The notes below the pieces were generated by a model. The model was not told the DNA's origin. It ran no database searches and was given only the letters and a program-made list of their open reading frames with translations. From NCBI GenBank assembly GCA_964428935.1, contig CAYSAG010000124.1:1-14029 (forward strand): DNA of 14,029 bases, in the 5' to 3' direction. Shown in pieces: positions 1-7,142 of the stretch; position 1 is the stretch's first letter; each line of letters begins with the position of its first letter. Made by a program: the position numbers and the translations under genes. Source of the DNA: JAADHY01 sp964428935 (GTDB lineage: Bacteria > Planctomycetota > Planctomycetia > Planctomycetales > Planctomycetaceae).

Positions 1-729
1 GTTGCAATTGGGGGATTGTTTTGGAGCGTCGGGCCGGCTTGGGCCGGCGACTGCTGCGACTACCGTCCGACCAAGGTGGAGTGGTTCTGCTGCAACCTAC
101 CGCCTTGCTACGTGCAGGCCGGTTGCGTTGCCGAACCGGTCCGGCTGCTCTCGTACAGCGACGCGCTGGCCCGCGCGAAAGACGCCGACCGAGCCGAAGC
201 CGAATTGGCAAAGGTGCGGAAAGAGCTGGCGGCGGTCCGGGCCGAACTGGAAAAAACTCGCAAGCAGCTCGAACAAGCTTTGGCCGAAGCTGCCTCGCAA
301 AAGAAGCGGGCCGACCAACAGACCGCACTGGCCCAGAAACTGAAAGAAGACCTGCAGAAGACACAGCAAACGTTGCAGCAAAAACGGAAACAGGCCCAGC
401 AGAAGCTGAGCCAAGCCTCGGCGCGGAACAAGCGGCTTCAGCAGCAAGTGACGCAGCTTCAGAAAGAGAACGCCGGCCTGAAGACGCAACTGGCCGCGTC
501 GCGGAAAAGCCTCGAACAAGAGAAGGCCGCTCGGAAAAAGGCCGAGGAGCAGCTCGCTGCGGCGCAAGCCGAGCTGAAGGCCCTGAAAACGCAGGTCGAC
601 CAGCTGCAGCAGAAGCTGCAAGAACAGTCGGCTCCCCGTCCGCAGGCAGCCATTAAAGAGGAGCAGCCGAAGGTGGTGGAACAGTCTGAGGAAAAGGGAG
701 GCGGAGGCGGCGAGAAGGAGCAGAAGTAA
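1..729 (+). CDS. Exported coiled-coil protein with a cysteine-rich head (5' end outside the window)
   Basis: The reading frame is open from base 1 to a TAA at 727-729, giving 242 visible residues, and the true start lies upstream. The first 15 visible residues look like the end of a signal peptide (hydrophobic stretch, then AWA before GD), so the protein is probably exported. Next comes a short head with cysteines at visible residues 18, 19, 30, 31, 36 and 42. From about residue 55 to 212 there is an uninterrupted Lys/Gln/Glu/Ala-rich heptad-like region, a long coiled coil. The tail is disordered and acidic to Gly-rich (GGGGGEKEQK). A TTG at 16-18 is in frame but would cut into the signal peptide, so it is not the start. 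I do not recognise a family. A structural, envelope-associated or scaffold role is possible, but function is unknown. A terminator follows at 812-845. Confidence 0.8.
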   Translation, partial: VAIGGLFWSVGPAWAGDCCDYRPTKVEWFCCNLPPCYVQAGCVAEPVRLLSYSDALARAKDADRAEAELAKVRKELAAVRAELEKTRKQLEQALAEAASQKKRADQQTALAQKLKEDLQKTQQTLQQKRKQAQQKLSQASARNKRLQQQVTQLQKENAGLKTQLAASRKSLEQEKAARKKAEEQLAAAQAELKALKTQVDQLQQKLQEQSAPRPQAAIKEEQPKVVEQSEEKGGGGGEKEQK

Positions 730-811
730 CGACAAACTGAGCGAAACGTTGGCCGGCCGAGAGCGGGCTGGTCGACGGGAGCGGCGAAATTTTCATAGAC
801 ACTTCTTGGAG

Positions 812-845
812 CGCTCGCCGACTGGTACCGGCGAGCGTTTCTTTC
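812..845 (+). terminator. Intrinsic terminator after the coiled-coil gene
   Basis: A perfect 9-bp stem (cgctcgccg at 812-820 with cggcgagcg at 829-837) encloses an 8-nt loop and is followed at once by tttcttt. This is the classic rho-independent arrangement on the plus strand, 83 bp after the coiled-coil stop codon. The minus strand has no T-run on the other side, so it would not serve the converging ThuA-like gene. Confidence 0.8.
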
Positions 846-951
846 GCGCTCACCGAGACCGCAAGAGGTCCGGCTTCCTCCTGGATGAAAGTGCCCGGCC
901 CTGTCCGGAGCGGCTCGGTCGGGGTTCAGCCGTTGGTTGAGGCTGGGCAGG

Positions 952-1698
952 CTACTTCAGCTTTCCGGCCACCCAGCGAAGACCGCGGCTGATCAAAGTC
1001 CGGTAGGCCGGGTTTTCGTAAGCGAAGCGGTCGTGGCCAAGCTGCAAGTAGAACACTCGGCTGTTTTGGTAGCGGAGCGTCCAGGCGAGCTCGGGGTCCG
1101 ACTTCGGGTGGTCAGTTGTCAGCAGGACGTGGGCGCGCGGATCCGTGTAGTAGTCCTTGTAGGTTTCGTCGTGAATGTCGAAGTCGCTCAGACCGCGAGT
1201 AATCGGGTGGTCGGGGTCAGCGACGCGCACGTGAATGTCCTGGCCGTGAGCGTAGCTGGACTTGTAGGTCTGCCCGTCCCACTGCGTCGGTCGAACGAAG
1301 TAGCGACCACCAATGATTTTGGCGTACTCAGGCCAGTCCGGGTGAGCCGCCAGGGTGTGGTGCAAGGCGACGACTCCAATGCCGCGTTTCAGTAAGGCCA
1401 CGAACGCGTCCTTCTGCTGCTGGGTCAAGGGTTTGGTCCACATGTCGTAGAAGACGACGACGTCCTGCTGGTCGGCCAGTGCGGGTTTGAGCAGATCGGC
1501 CGCGGCCGGGTAGGTCGCTCGAGTGACAACGGCGTTCGGAACGGAATCGAACAGGGCAAAGAACGGCTCGGCTTGAAAGCCGTGGCCGCCGGTCACCACG
1601 AGCACTCGCAACTTGGGCTCGCCGGCAGCCGACTGGCCACCGACAGCGCTCAGCACCAGCCCCAGTGCGGCAGCCGCCAGAAACGTTCGACGAATCAT
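952..1698 (-). CDS. Secreted ThuA-like domain protein
   Basis: This is a 248-aa protein of the ThuA family (trehalose-utilisation-like, class I glutamine amidotransferase-like fold). A signal peptide is visible (MIRRTF, then an Ala/Leu-rich core ending near QSAAG), so it is probably periplasmic. The mature part starts with a beta strand and GGHGF (LRVLVVTGGHGF). It then carries YDMW, GVVALHHTLA followed by GGRYF, and DPDHPITRGL, an arrangement typical of planctomycete ThuA-like proteins. The ATG at 1698 is chosen because AAAGGAGG lies 6 nt upstream and a signal peptide follows; the frame stays open much further upstream, but that extension is low-complexity. Family members are often linked to sugar metabolism, but the substrate is unknown and ThuA-like proteins are not reliably enzymes of trehalose breakdown. 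The gene appears monocistronic, since a minus-strand terminator lies upstream at 2023-2067. Confidence 0.85.
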   Translation of the reverse strand: MIRRTFLAAAALGLVLSAVGGQSAAGEPKLRVLVVTGGHGFQAEPFFALFDSVPNAVVTRATYPAAADLLKPALADQQDVVVFYDMWTKPLTQQQKDAFVALLKRGIGVVALHHTLAAHPDWPEYAKIIGGRYFVRPTQWDGQTYKSSYAHGQDIHVRVADPDHPITRGLSDFDIHDETYKDYYTDPRAHVLLTTDHPKSDPELAWTLRYQNSRVFYLQLGHDRFAYENPAYRTLISRGLRWVAGKLK

Positions 1699-1704
1699 GA
1701 CCGT

Positions 1705-1712
1705 CCTCCTTT
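1705..1712 (-). promoter_or_regulatory. Ribosome binding site that fixes the ThuA-like start
   Basis: On the minus strand AAAGGAGG ends 6 nt before the ATG at 1698. It is a near-perfect Shine-Dalgarno sequence and rules out the longer frame that extends upstream to about 2028. Confidence 0.8.
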
Positions 1713-2022
1713 GCATTGCTCTCGGCCTTCGTTTCGTTTCCTTTTGCGTCCCGGTCGACGCGCTGCAGACCGAGCTCGCCACTGTGAACCCCACGCTCGG
1801 CCTAACCAGCCACGCGACCGCCAACTTACCGCGTCGTCGAGCACAGGTGCAAGCAAGCCAGGGCCCTACTCGGAGCAAGGTCGGTGAAGCTGACGTCGAG
1901 AGTTGCCCAGTGAGTTCACGGCTGGTCGGTCCCAAGCTCGCCACAGGACGCCCTCGGCACGGCTCCACCACGCGGTCCGGGTTTCCCGCTGTCTTTGGTC
2001 GGACAGTCGGTTTCGCCCCTCG

Positions 2023-2067
2023 CAACAAGAAACCCGCTCCGCCAGGCTAACAAGCCAGCGAAGCGGG
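2023..2067 (-). terminator. Probable intrinsic terminator after the lipoprotein gene
   Basis: Read on the minus strand, CCCGCTTCGCTGG pairs with CTGGCGGAGCGGG-type sequence over about 13 bp, including a few G-U wobbles, around a short loop (2033-2067). It is followed by TTTCTTGTT (2024-2032). It lies about 135 bp beyond the lipoprotein stop and ahead of the ThuA-like gene, separating the two transcripts. Confidence 0.65.
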
Positions 2068-2201
2068 CAAGATTCGGGAAGTTCACTTCCAATTGGAGCC
2101 CCGCCACGAGCGCCGACGCCGACCGGCCGACTTGTGTCGCAAGACAGCACACAAGCCACGGAGCCGGCGAAGCCCGCCGGCGCTGCGGTCAGGGGGCTGC
2201 G

Positions 2202-2615
2202 TTACTGCTCGGATTCACCTCCGCCGGGCAGTTTCGCTACGAGCTCCTTCAAAGTGTCCAAATTCTTCTTGACCTCCGGGTCTCCCGGCGTCTTCCCTTG
2301 CTCGACCAGGTCCGCAAGCTTCGAGACGGTCTCAGAGATTGCCTTGTACGTGTCTTCGTACTCCCCGACCGGTTGCCCCTCGTACTCGGACAGGTTCTCG
2401 ACCGCTTCCTCCAACGCACTGGCCAAGTCCGTCTCGCCTTTGCCGCTCGCAGCAGCCAAGACGTCCTCGACCGTGCCCCGAACGAAGTCGGCGTAATGTT
2501 CTTCGTCCGATTTTTGAGCGATGTCCGGCCTCACGTTGCCTGCGCCCTGCGGGGAGCACGCGAAGAGCCCGAGTGCCACGAATGCACACGTTGCGAGACT
2601 CAACAGACGCTTCAT
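2202..2615 (-). CDS. Small predicted lipoprotein of unknown function
   Basis: This 137-aa protein begins MKRLLSLATCAFVALGLFAC, a short lipoprotein signal peptide whose lipobox-like LFAC puts the lipidated cysteine at residue 20. The mature part is acidic and helical, rich in Glu, Asp, Ala and Lys, with no other conserved motif I recognise, and ends in a Gly/Glu/Ser tail (GGGESEQ). The ATG at 2615 is supported by GAGGGAG about 7 nt upstream. A hand count of codon phase over 2281-2340 gave 15 of 20 G/C at third positions against 8 and 13 at the others, supporting a real gene despite the lack of a family. It lies between two exported proteins but is set apart by terminators, so location does not define its job. 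It should sit in a membrane facing the periplasm. Confidence 0.75.
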   Translation of the reverse strand: MKRLLSLATCAFVALGLFACSPQGAGNVRPDIAQKSDEEHYADFVRGTVEDVLAAASGKGETDLASALEEAVENLSEYEGQPVGEYEDTYKAISETVSKLADLVEQGKTPGDPEVKKNLDTLKELVAKLPGGGESEQ

Positions 2616-2784
2616 GTTGCTTCTCCCTCTTCAGTCAAGCACACGCCTTGCTTCCAGTGTCCGGCGTAAAGCCGACACGCCGCGGACCGACGCGTTTTCG
2701 CCGCACCACGCTGTGGCCAAAGCCCACCAGTGCCACGGCCGCTGCGACGCAAGAACCGACGCGTCCCGTCCCGCTCTGCCGTCA

Positions 2785-2835
2785 GAAACCGCCGGTCCGG
2801 TCGCCGCTCCGTCGCGGGAACGCGACCGGACCGGC
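2785..2835 (-). terminator. Long inverted repeat after the DUF1559 gene, possible terminator
   Basis: A perfect 14-bp inverted repeat (gccggtccggtcgc at 2791-2804 and gcgaccggaccggc at 2822-2835) surrounds a 17-nt loop, 37 bp past the DUF1559 stop codon. On the minus strand the stem is followed by GGTTTCTG, a weak U-tract, so it may act as an intrinsic terminator or a 3'-end stabilising structure. The stem would be very stable. Confidence 0.5.
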
Positions 2836-2872
2836 ACGACTTGTCAAAATGCGGCCAGCCACGCTCCCGACC

Positions 2873-3964
2873 TCAGAAGTTCGAGATGCTCTCGTTGCCT
2901 TGAATCGTCAGCAATCCTCGCCACACGATCTTGTCGATGCTGTCGCTGACGAACCGGACCGAACCGTCGCACAGGCCAATGTGGACGCCGCCGGGGTGCA
3001 TGCTTCGCGCGGCGACACCACCGCGAGAACCGTCCCCCGGCTTGTCGCCGCAGGCCAGCTGTCCGGTCAAGCTGTTGCGGCAATACACCGGCTTGTCACG
3101 GTACGCCCCGACGGCTCGCACATTCGGCGTCGCAATGGGAGCGTCTTTGGCTGTCGTGCTGTCCGTCGGGCGACCGTGGGTGAAGGCGCTGAAAATCGCC
3201 CCCATTGCCAAACCCCAGCAACCGCGGCAGTCACTGTTCCCATCCGCTGTCAGGATTTCGCCGAGTGCCGCCGTTTGACTCGTGCCGTCCCTGATTTCGG
3301 CGATCTTCGCACCGTACCGAACGAAGTTGTTCCCGGCACGGCAACTGAAGACGCCGCGGTTCGGGGAATTTTGCAAATCGGTCCACTGGGGCGTGCCCGT
3401 AAAGCCGTTCGGGCCACTGTTCTCGTTCGCGTTGCCGCCACCCAAATTGGCCGCGTAGTTCCCCTTGTCGTAGACGCTCCCCGCTGGCGGTGTGTAACCG
3501 CGACTGTTACCGCGAGCGGGCGGCTTCTCGGAATCGCTGGGGCACTTCATGACCGCTAGCGGAGTTCCCGTCACTTGAGGCTGCAGGTAGCTGGGGAGAC
3601 GCGAGTCCCATTTCTCCCAAAGCGGTTGCTGGTCGATGTAAGGAAGCAACGAAATCGTCCAAGTCGTTCCCCAGTTCGGGCACCGGAACCGCGTGCCGCA
3701 AGTGTTCCCAGTGCCGGCCTTGCCATTGCGACACACGTTTCCTTGGTTCATGGAGCAGACTGCCCCAAGCGGAAATTGCTTGTACGAGTCGTGGTAGTTG
3801 TGCAAGGCCAAAACCAACTGCTTCAGGTTGTTCTTGCACTGGCTCCGGCGAGCTGCTTCCCGGGCCTGCTGCACCGCTGGCAGCAACAGCGCAATCAGGA
3901 TGGCAATGATGGCAATGACCACCAGCAGCTCGATCAGCGTAAAAGCACGTCTTCTCCGCTTCAT
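2873..3964 (-). CDS. DUF1559 family protein with prepilin-type N-terminus
   Basis: This 363-aa protein starts with a basic leader (MKRRRRA), then FTLIELLVVIAIIAILIALL, the type IV prepilin cleavage and methylation signature. The usual Glu sits at position 5 of the mature form. It continues as PAVQQAREAARRSQCKNNLK, typical of DUF1559 (SBP_bac_10-like) proteins. Other family marks are KCPSDS in the middle and HIGLCDGSVRF near the end. Residue -1 of the presumed cleavage site is Ala, not the more common Gly. These proteins occur in many copies in planctomycetes and are probably surface or envelope pseudopilins, but the function is not established. The ATG at 3964 sits 6 nt after AAAGGAGG; a GTG at 3967 is directly in front but would leave only 3 nt of spacing. 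The gene has a hairpin downstream and a long empty region upstream, so it looks monocistronic. Confidence 0.9.
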   Translation of the reverse strand: MKRRRRAFTLIELLVVIAIIAILIALLLPAVQQAREAARRSQCKNNLKQLVLALHNYHDSYKQFPLGAVCSMNQGNVCRNGKAGTGNTCGTRFRCPNWGTTWTISLLPYIDQQPLWEKWDSRLPSYLQPQVTGTPLAVMKCPSDSEKPPARGNSRGYTPPAGSVYDKGNYAANLGGGNANENSGPNGFTGTPQWTDLQNSPNRGVFSCRAGNNFVRYGAKIAEIRDGTSQTAALGEILTADGNSDCRGCWGLAMGAIFSAFTHGRPTDSTTAKDAPIATPNVRAVGAYRDKPVYCRNSLTGQLACGDKPGDGSRGGVAARSMHPGGVHIGLCDGSVRFVSDSIDKIVWRGLLTIQGNESISNF

Positions 3965-3970
3965 CACTCC

Positions 3971-3978
3971 CCTCCTTT
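3971..3978 (-). promoter_or_regulatory. Ribosome binding site favouring ATG 3964 over GTG 3967
   Basis: AAAGGAGG on the minus strand leaves 6 nt before the ATG at 3964 and only 3 nt before the adjacent in-frame GTG at 3967. The ATG is the better spaced start; the choice changes only one residue. Confidence 0.7.
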
Positions 3979-4117
3979 CAACGGAAGACCACGAACAAGC
4001 GACAAAGCAACGCGCAGCAACAAACAGCGCTCAACCAATGGAGTCTTTGCGGTCAAGATGCGCGCAACGCGCGCCCATGACTTGAACGCCGTAACTTGTC
4101 ACGTTCTCTTCGGTTGC

Positions 4118-4140
4118 GGAGCAAGCAGGATGCTTGCTCC
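4118..4140. repeat. Perfect short hairpin (10-bp stem, GGA loop)
   Basis: ggagcaagca at 4118-4127 and tgcttgctcc at 4131-4140 are exact reverse complements separated by gga. No T-run follows on either strand, so it is not an ordinary intrinsic terminator. I found no second copy in this window. A short symmetric intergenic palindrome of this type could be one copy of a dispersed repeat family, or a protein binding site. Confidence 0.6.
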
Positions 4141-4675
4141 AGGTTAGGTGCGTAAGCTTCTTCGAAAAGAAAGACGTTTCTCACGCGCACCAAAAAACAG
4201 AAGACGCAAGAACCAGAAAACGACGGCCAGCTCTTCTGCCGGAGCCCCCTCTTCGGCTCCAGCCTGCACTACTCAACCGCATCCTGCAGTTCGAGTTCTC
4301 GCCCCTCGGCTCTGGCTCGTCTATGCAGTATCACCCGCCAAGCACGCGGGCCGTCTTGCGTGAGACCGTCAGATCAGCAGACCTGAGTAGCCCGCCCCAA
4401 TCCGTTCCGCTCGCAGCCGACTGGAATTCCTGAATTTCTTTCACTGACCGCGTGCCGGTTAGACTTGATTAATGAAGGGTTTCGCCTGTGCACACCGGTC
4501 AACACCCAGTACTCCCACTGGGAATCCACTTTTCACCAAATTCCGCCGTACCCGTGCGCTTTTCGCTTGTCAAGAAGATTCTACTGGATTTCCGACGCGT
4601 GCGGTGCGGCCCGGGCGCGAACCGGTTTCGTGCTCGGCAGGGCGGAGCTTTTCCAAAGATTCCACGCTGAGGAGA

Positions 4676-4774
4676 GGAAAACGCGTCCGGTGCGAGCCAC
4701 AGCGTCGGCGTTTCGTCACCGTGGACGGCCTCTTCCGGCAAGCCGTTGGGCTCACGGTCCCTCTGCTCGCACCG
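4676..4774 (-). terminator. Nested stem-loop over the stop codon of the glucanotransferase-type gene
   Basis: Three inverted-repeat pairs are nested: cggtgcgagc (4688-4697) with gctcgcaccg (4765-4774), accgtg (4718-4723) with cacggt (4753-4758), and acggc (4725-4729) with gccgt (4742-4746). The stop codon at 4752-4754 lies inside. On the minus strand the outer stem is followed by GACGCGTTTTCC. It could end the four-gene transcript or protect its 3' end. The distance between outer arms (67 nt) is long for a simple terminator. Confidence 0.4.
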
Positions 4775-6953
4775 TCGCCTTCTCGGCCGCCTGTTCGCGA
4801 AGAATGCGGGCCTGAGCTGCGGTCGTGTCGATCGACAGCGTAATCAAAACCGACCACCGGCCGTCGGCAGGGGCCTCAAACTTCCAGTGGGGAAACACTA
4901 CGCTGCTCTGGTGAACCAGCTCGAAGCCCCCCTCAGACTGGCTAATCGACTGAATGGGGAACGTCCACACTTCGGCCGTCCGCGAGAAGTCGAGAGCGAC
5001 GTCGACGCCCAGCCACTCGTCGGCCAAACCAACACGTTCCGTCGCTGGCAAGCAAAGCACGGACGACAGCGTGCCCAACCGCATGCCGTTGGTGTCGTAG
5101 AAGTACCGGTCCGGGGCGTCGCCAGCTAGGCCCGCGAAGTTAAACTCCACTCCGAAATGGAAGACCACACCCGGCGGCAGCTCAGTCAGTTCGTACAAGA
5201 CTTCCAGCACGCCGCCGGCTTGTCGGTCGAGCGAGACGGTCTTGGTGACGCGAATGCGGTGTCCGCCCGCGTGGCCGACTCGGGTCATGCGGCACTGGAC
5301 CCGTTCAGCCGACCGGCGCTGCAAGGCTTGGTAGACTCCGGTCACAAAGTCACCGACTTCGCCGTTTCCGGCCTGAAAGTCCTCCAAACGCAGCTCCGGC
5401 TCCAAGAAGTGATCGACCAGCGACTTACGTGGCCACTGGTCGTAGGCCAATTTCTTGTCCAAGTCGGGCTGTTTGAATCGGACCAGGTCGTGAATGCTGG
5501 CGACGCGTCCGTCCTGCTGCTCGGACGCCCCTCGCTTGACCTTCTCGTGGTACGCCTCCGGACGCCGCTGCAGCGTGGCCAGCAAGTTGTGGTCGATGCG
5601 GCGAACGTCCAGTTCGTACAGGTGGCCTCCGCGTGCCGGAGCCAGGTACGCAATCAGTTGTTCGCCCGCCAGCCGCACTTCTTTGCGGGCGTCCAGGTCG
5701 AAGTCGTCGGCGTCGATGCGGACCCATCGCCTTGGTCGTTCCTCGACCTGGTCCAACAACGTGTCGGCGCGGATCAGATGCTTGTAGATGGCGTTTCGCA
5801 GGTGCGGCAAGTACAACCCGCCGAAAGCTCCGTGCCAGTACGGGCAGTTGCATTGAGCGCGGTACAGGGCAAGCCGAGCCTGGTTGAGCAAGTCGCGGTG
5901 GCGACGCCCCAAGTCCGACTGTTCCAATTCCGCCAGCCGGCGGCTGACCTGGAGCATGCGGGAGTACATTTCGTTGCTTTCGGAGTACTTCACGCGGAAG
6001 TTGCGCCAGAACCCGCCGCGAATGAACGACCGCAACTGAGGCCAGAACGGTTCGTGTTGCAGGCGGTGAATCAATTCCTCCAGTTCTTGCTGCTTGTTGA
6101 CGGGCAGAGCCCATTCGGTCATTTCGCGGTAGCTGGCGTCCGGCAAATAGATTTTGCCGGCCGGCGAGACGTTGTCCACGGTTTCGCCCAACGTCGTCAC
6201 GTGCAGCCATTCGGAGTTCTGGCAGAGGGCGTCGAAGAAGCGGCGGAGCCAACCGTCCTGGTAGACGTGTTTCTTCGTTTCGGGCCAGGTGCCGAACTTT
6301 TCGCCGTCGTCGGCGAAGGCCACCACGGCTCGCGGTCGACGCTCGGCAATGCCTCGCAGGAACTGGATGGTTTCCTCCGGGTCCGCGAAGGGAATGGTGT
6401 AGCGAAGCTTTTCGCTGCCCGGAAACACTTTCAGCAGTCGGCCTTCGTCCTCGGTCAAGTAATAGCCGAATAAGTCGTCGCCCTCTAGTCCCGCGCAGCG
6501 GAAGTGAAAGTCGTCGACGACGGTGTACTCGATGCCCGCCTCGACCAAATCGCTGACAAAACTTTGCTCCCACACCCGCTCGGGCACCCACATGCCGCGG
6601 ACCCGGACACCAAACAGCTGGTGCAAGTACTCGGTGTACGCCCGGATTTGGCCGATTCGGTCGCGGCGCGAGATGCCAGCCAAAATGGGCTCGAAAAACG
6701 GACCGCCGACGATTTCAATCTGGCCGCGGTCGACCAGCATACGAACTCGATCGATGTACTCCGGGTGCGCCTGCACCAGCCACTCCATCAGACTGCCGGA
6801 CGTGTGCAGGCAGACGGGAATTTGCGGGTACTCGGACAGCACGTCCAGGAACGGCGCGTAGCTGTCCTGGTAAGCAGCTTCGAAGACGCCGTCGAAGTTG
6901 CCGACCGGCTGGTGGTCGTGGATGACCAAGACGAGTCGGATGCGATCGGCCAT
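4752..6953 (-). CDS. GH57 4-alpha-glucanotransferase / alpha-amylase type enzyme
   Basis: This 733-aa cytoplasmic enzyme (no signal peptide) has the GH57 signature motifs in order. They are HDHQP at residues 12-16, GGPFFEPIL at 83-91, GMWVPERVWE at 120-129 with the likely nucleophile Glu125, DDGEKFGTWP at 215-224 holding the likely acid/base Asp, and REMTEWALP at 276-284. The spacing agrees well, from memory, with Thermococcus litoralis 4-alpha-glucanotransferase (Glu123, Asp214, 659 aa). After the barrel come a helical domain (GGFWRNFRVKY, near 313) and a beta-rich C-terminal domain, matching the DUF1925/DUF1926 arrangement of that group. It would transfer alpha-1,4-glucan segments or hydrolyse them. 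The start at 6953 is chosen because AAAGGAGAGG lies 8 nt upstream and the catalytic domain begins at once. It is last in the glgA cluster, 189 bp after the GalT-like gene. The subfamily is clear; transferase versus amylase activity is not. Confidence 0.9.
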   Translation of the reverse strand: MADRIRLVLVIHDHQPVGNFDGVFEAAYQDSYAPFLDVLSEYPQIPVCLHTSGSLMEWLVQAHPEYIDRVRMLVDRGQIEIVGGPFFEPILAGISRRDRIGQIRAYTEYLHQLFGVRVRGMWVPERVWEQSFVSDLVEAGIEYTVVDDFHFRCAGLEGDDLFGYYLTEDEGRLLKVFPGSEKLRYTIPFADPEETIQFLRGIAERRPRAVVAFADDGEKFGTWPETKKHVYQDGWLRRFFDALCQNSEWLHVTTLGETVDNVSPAGKIYLPDASYREMTEWALPVNKQQELEELIHRLQHEPFWPQLRSFIRGGFWRNFRVKYSESNEMYSRMLQVSRRLAELEQSDLGRRHRDLLNQARLALYRAQCNCPYWHGAFGGLYLPHLRNAIYKHLIRADTLLDQVEERPRRWVRIDADDFDLDARKEVRLAGEQLIAYLAPARGGHLYELDVRRIDHNLLATLQRRPEAYHEKVKRGASEQQDGRVASIHDLVRFKQPDLDKKLAYDQWPRKSLVDHFLEPELRLEDFQAGNGEVGDFVTGVYQALQRRSAERVQCRMTRVGHAGGHRIRVTKTVSLDRQAGGVLEVLYELTELPPGVVFHFGVEFNFAGLAGDAPDRYFYDTNGMRLGTLSSVLCLPATERVGLADEWLGVDVALDFSRTAEVWTFPIQSISQSEGGFELVHQSSVVFPHWKFEAPADGRWSVLITLSIDTTAAQARILREQAAEKATVRAEGP

Positions 6954-6961
6954 CGAGCGTG

Positions 6962-6971
6962 CCTCTCCTTT
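6962..6971 (-). promoter_or_regulatory. Ribosome binding site that fixes the glucanotransferase-type start
   Basis: AAAGGAGAGG on the minus strand lies 8 nt before the ATG at 6953. It excludes the 56-codon upstream extension of the same frame, whose product is low-complexity. Confidence 0.75.
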
Positions 6972-7049
6972 CTCGCGGCTTGCCGAGCGTGTTGGGCCCG
7001 GGCTCTGTTCGGCCCCACGTTGTCCCTTCCGTTTGGCCTCACCGGTCCC

Positions 7050-7135
7050 CGCGGTCCGTTCGGCCGCGTACCACCGGCCGATCCCACCGAGGCCTTGCGT
7101 CGACGGTCCTCGCAGCTCCAACCGAGCGGACCGCG
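7050..7135. repeat. Inverted repeat in the spacer between the GalT-like and glucanotransferase-type genes
   Basis: cgcggtccgttcgg (7050-7063) and ccgagcggaccgcg (7122-7135) are reverse complements over 14 bp with one G-T position, 58 nt apart. The right arm begins 7 bp beyond the GalT-like stop. No T-run follows on the minus strand, so it does not look like a terminator. It could be an RNA-processing or stability element inside the operon message, or a chance structure in GC-rich DNA. Confidence 0.45.
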
Positions 7136-7142
7136 CGGCGGC

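Larger units (their letters stand above)
1699..2201. other. Gene-free spacer between the ThuA-like and lipoprotein genes
   Basis: These 503 bp contain the ThuA-like ribosome binding site and the terminator at 2023-2067. Open frames cross the region on both strands, but their products are Arg/Pro/Ser-rich without recognisable motifs. A hand count of G+C by codon phase over 1861-1920 was nearly flat (11, 14 and 14 of 20), unlike the real genes. A promoter for the ThuA-like gene should lie between about 1713 and 2020, but I could not find a convincing -10/-35 pair. Confidence 0.6.
3965..4751. other. Gene-free stretch with several hairpins
   Basis: This is the 787 bp between the DUF1559 start and the stop of the glucanotransferase-type gene. 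Short frames on both strands give unrecognisable Arg/Pro/Ser-rich products and lack good ribosome binding sites. Visible structures are the perfect hairpin at 4118-4140, a 6-bp stem ggagcc/ggctcc at 4242-4261, a GC-only hairpin gcgcg-caa-cgcgc near 4060, and the nested stem-loop at 4688-4774. A more AT-rich patch lies at about 4425-4475. The promoter for the DUF1559 gene should be just upstream of 3980, but I see no convincing consensus. Confidence 0.6.

Noticed and set aside
937..1395. 152-codon plus-strand frame
   Set aside because: It is the antisense shadow of the ThuA-like gene, which has clear motifs, a signal peptide and a strong ribosome site.
4465..4857. Overlapping frames of 95-123 codons before the GH57 gene on both strands
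   Set aside because: The products look like chance translations, ribosome sites are absent, and the frames overlap the nested stem-loop and the end of the GH57 gene.
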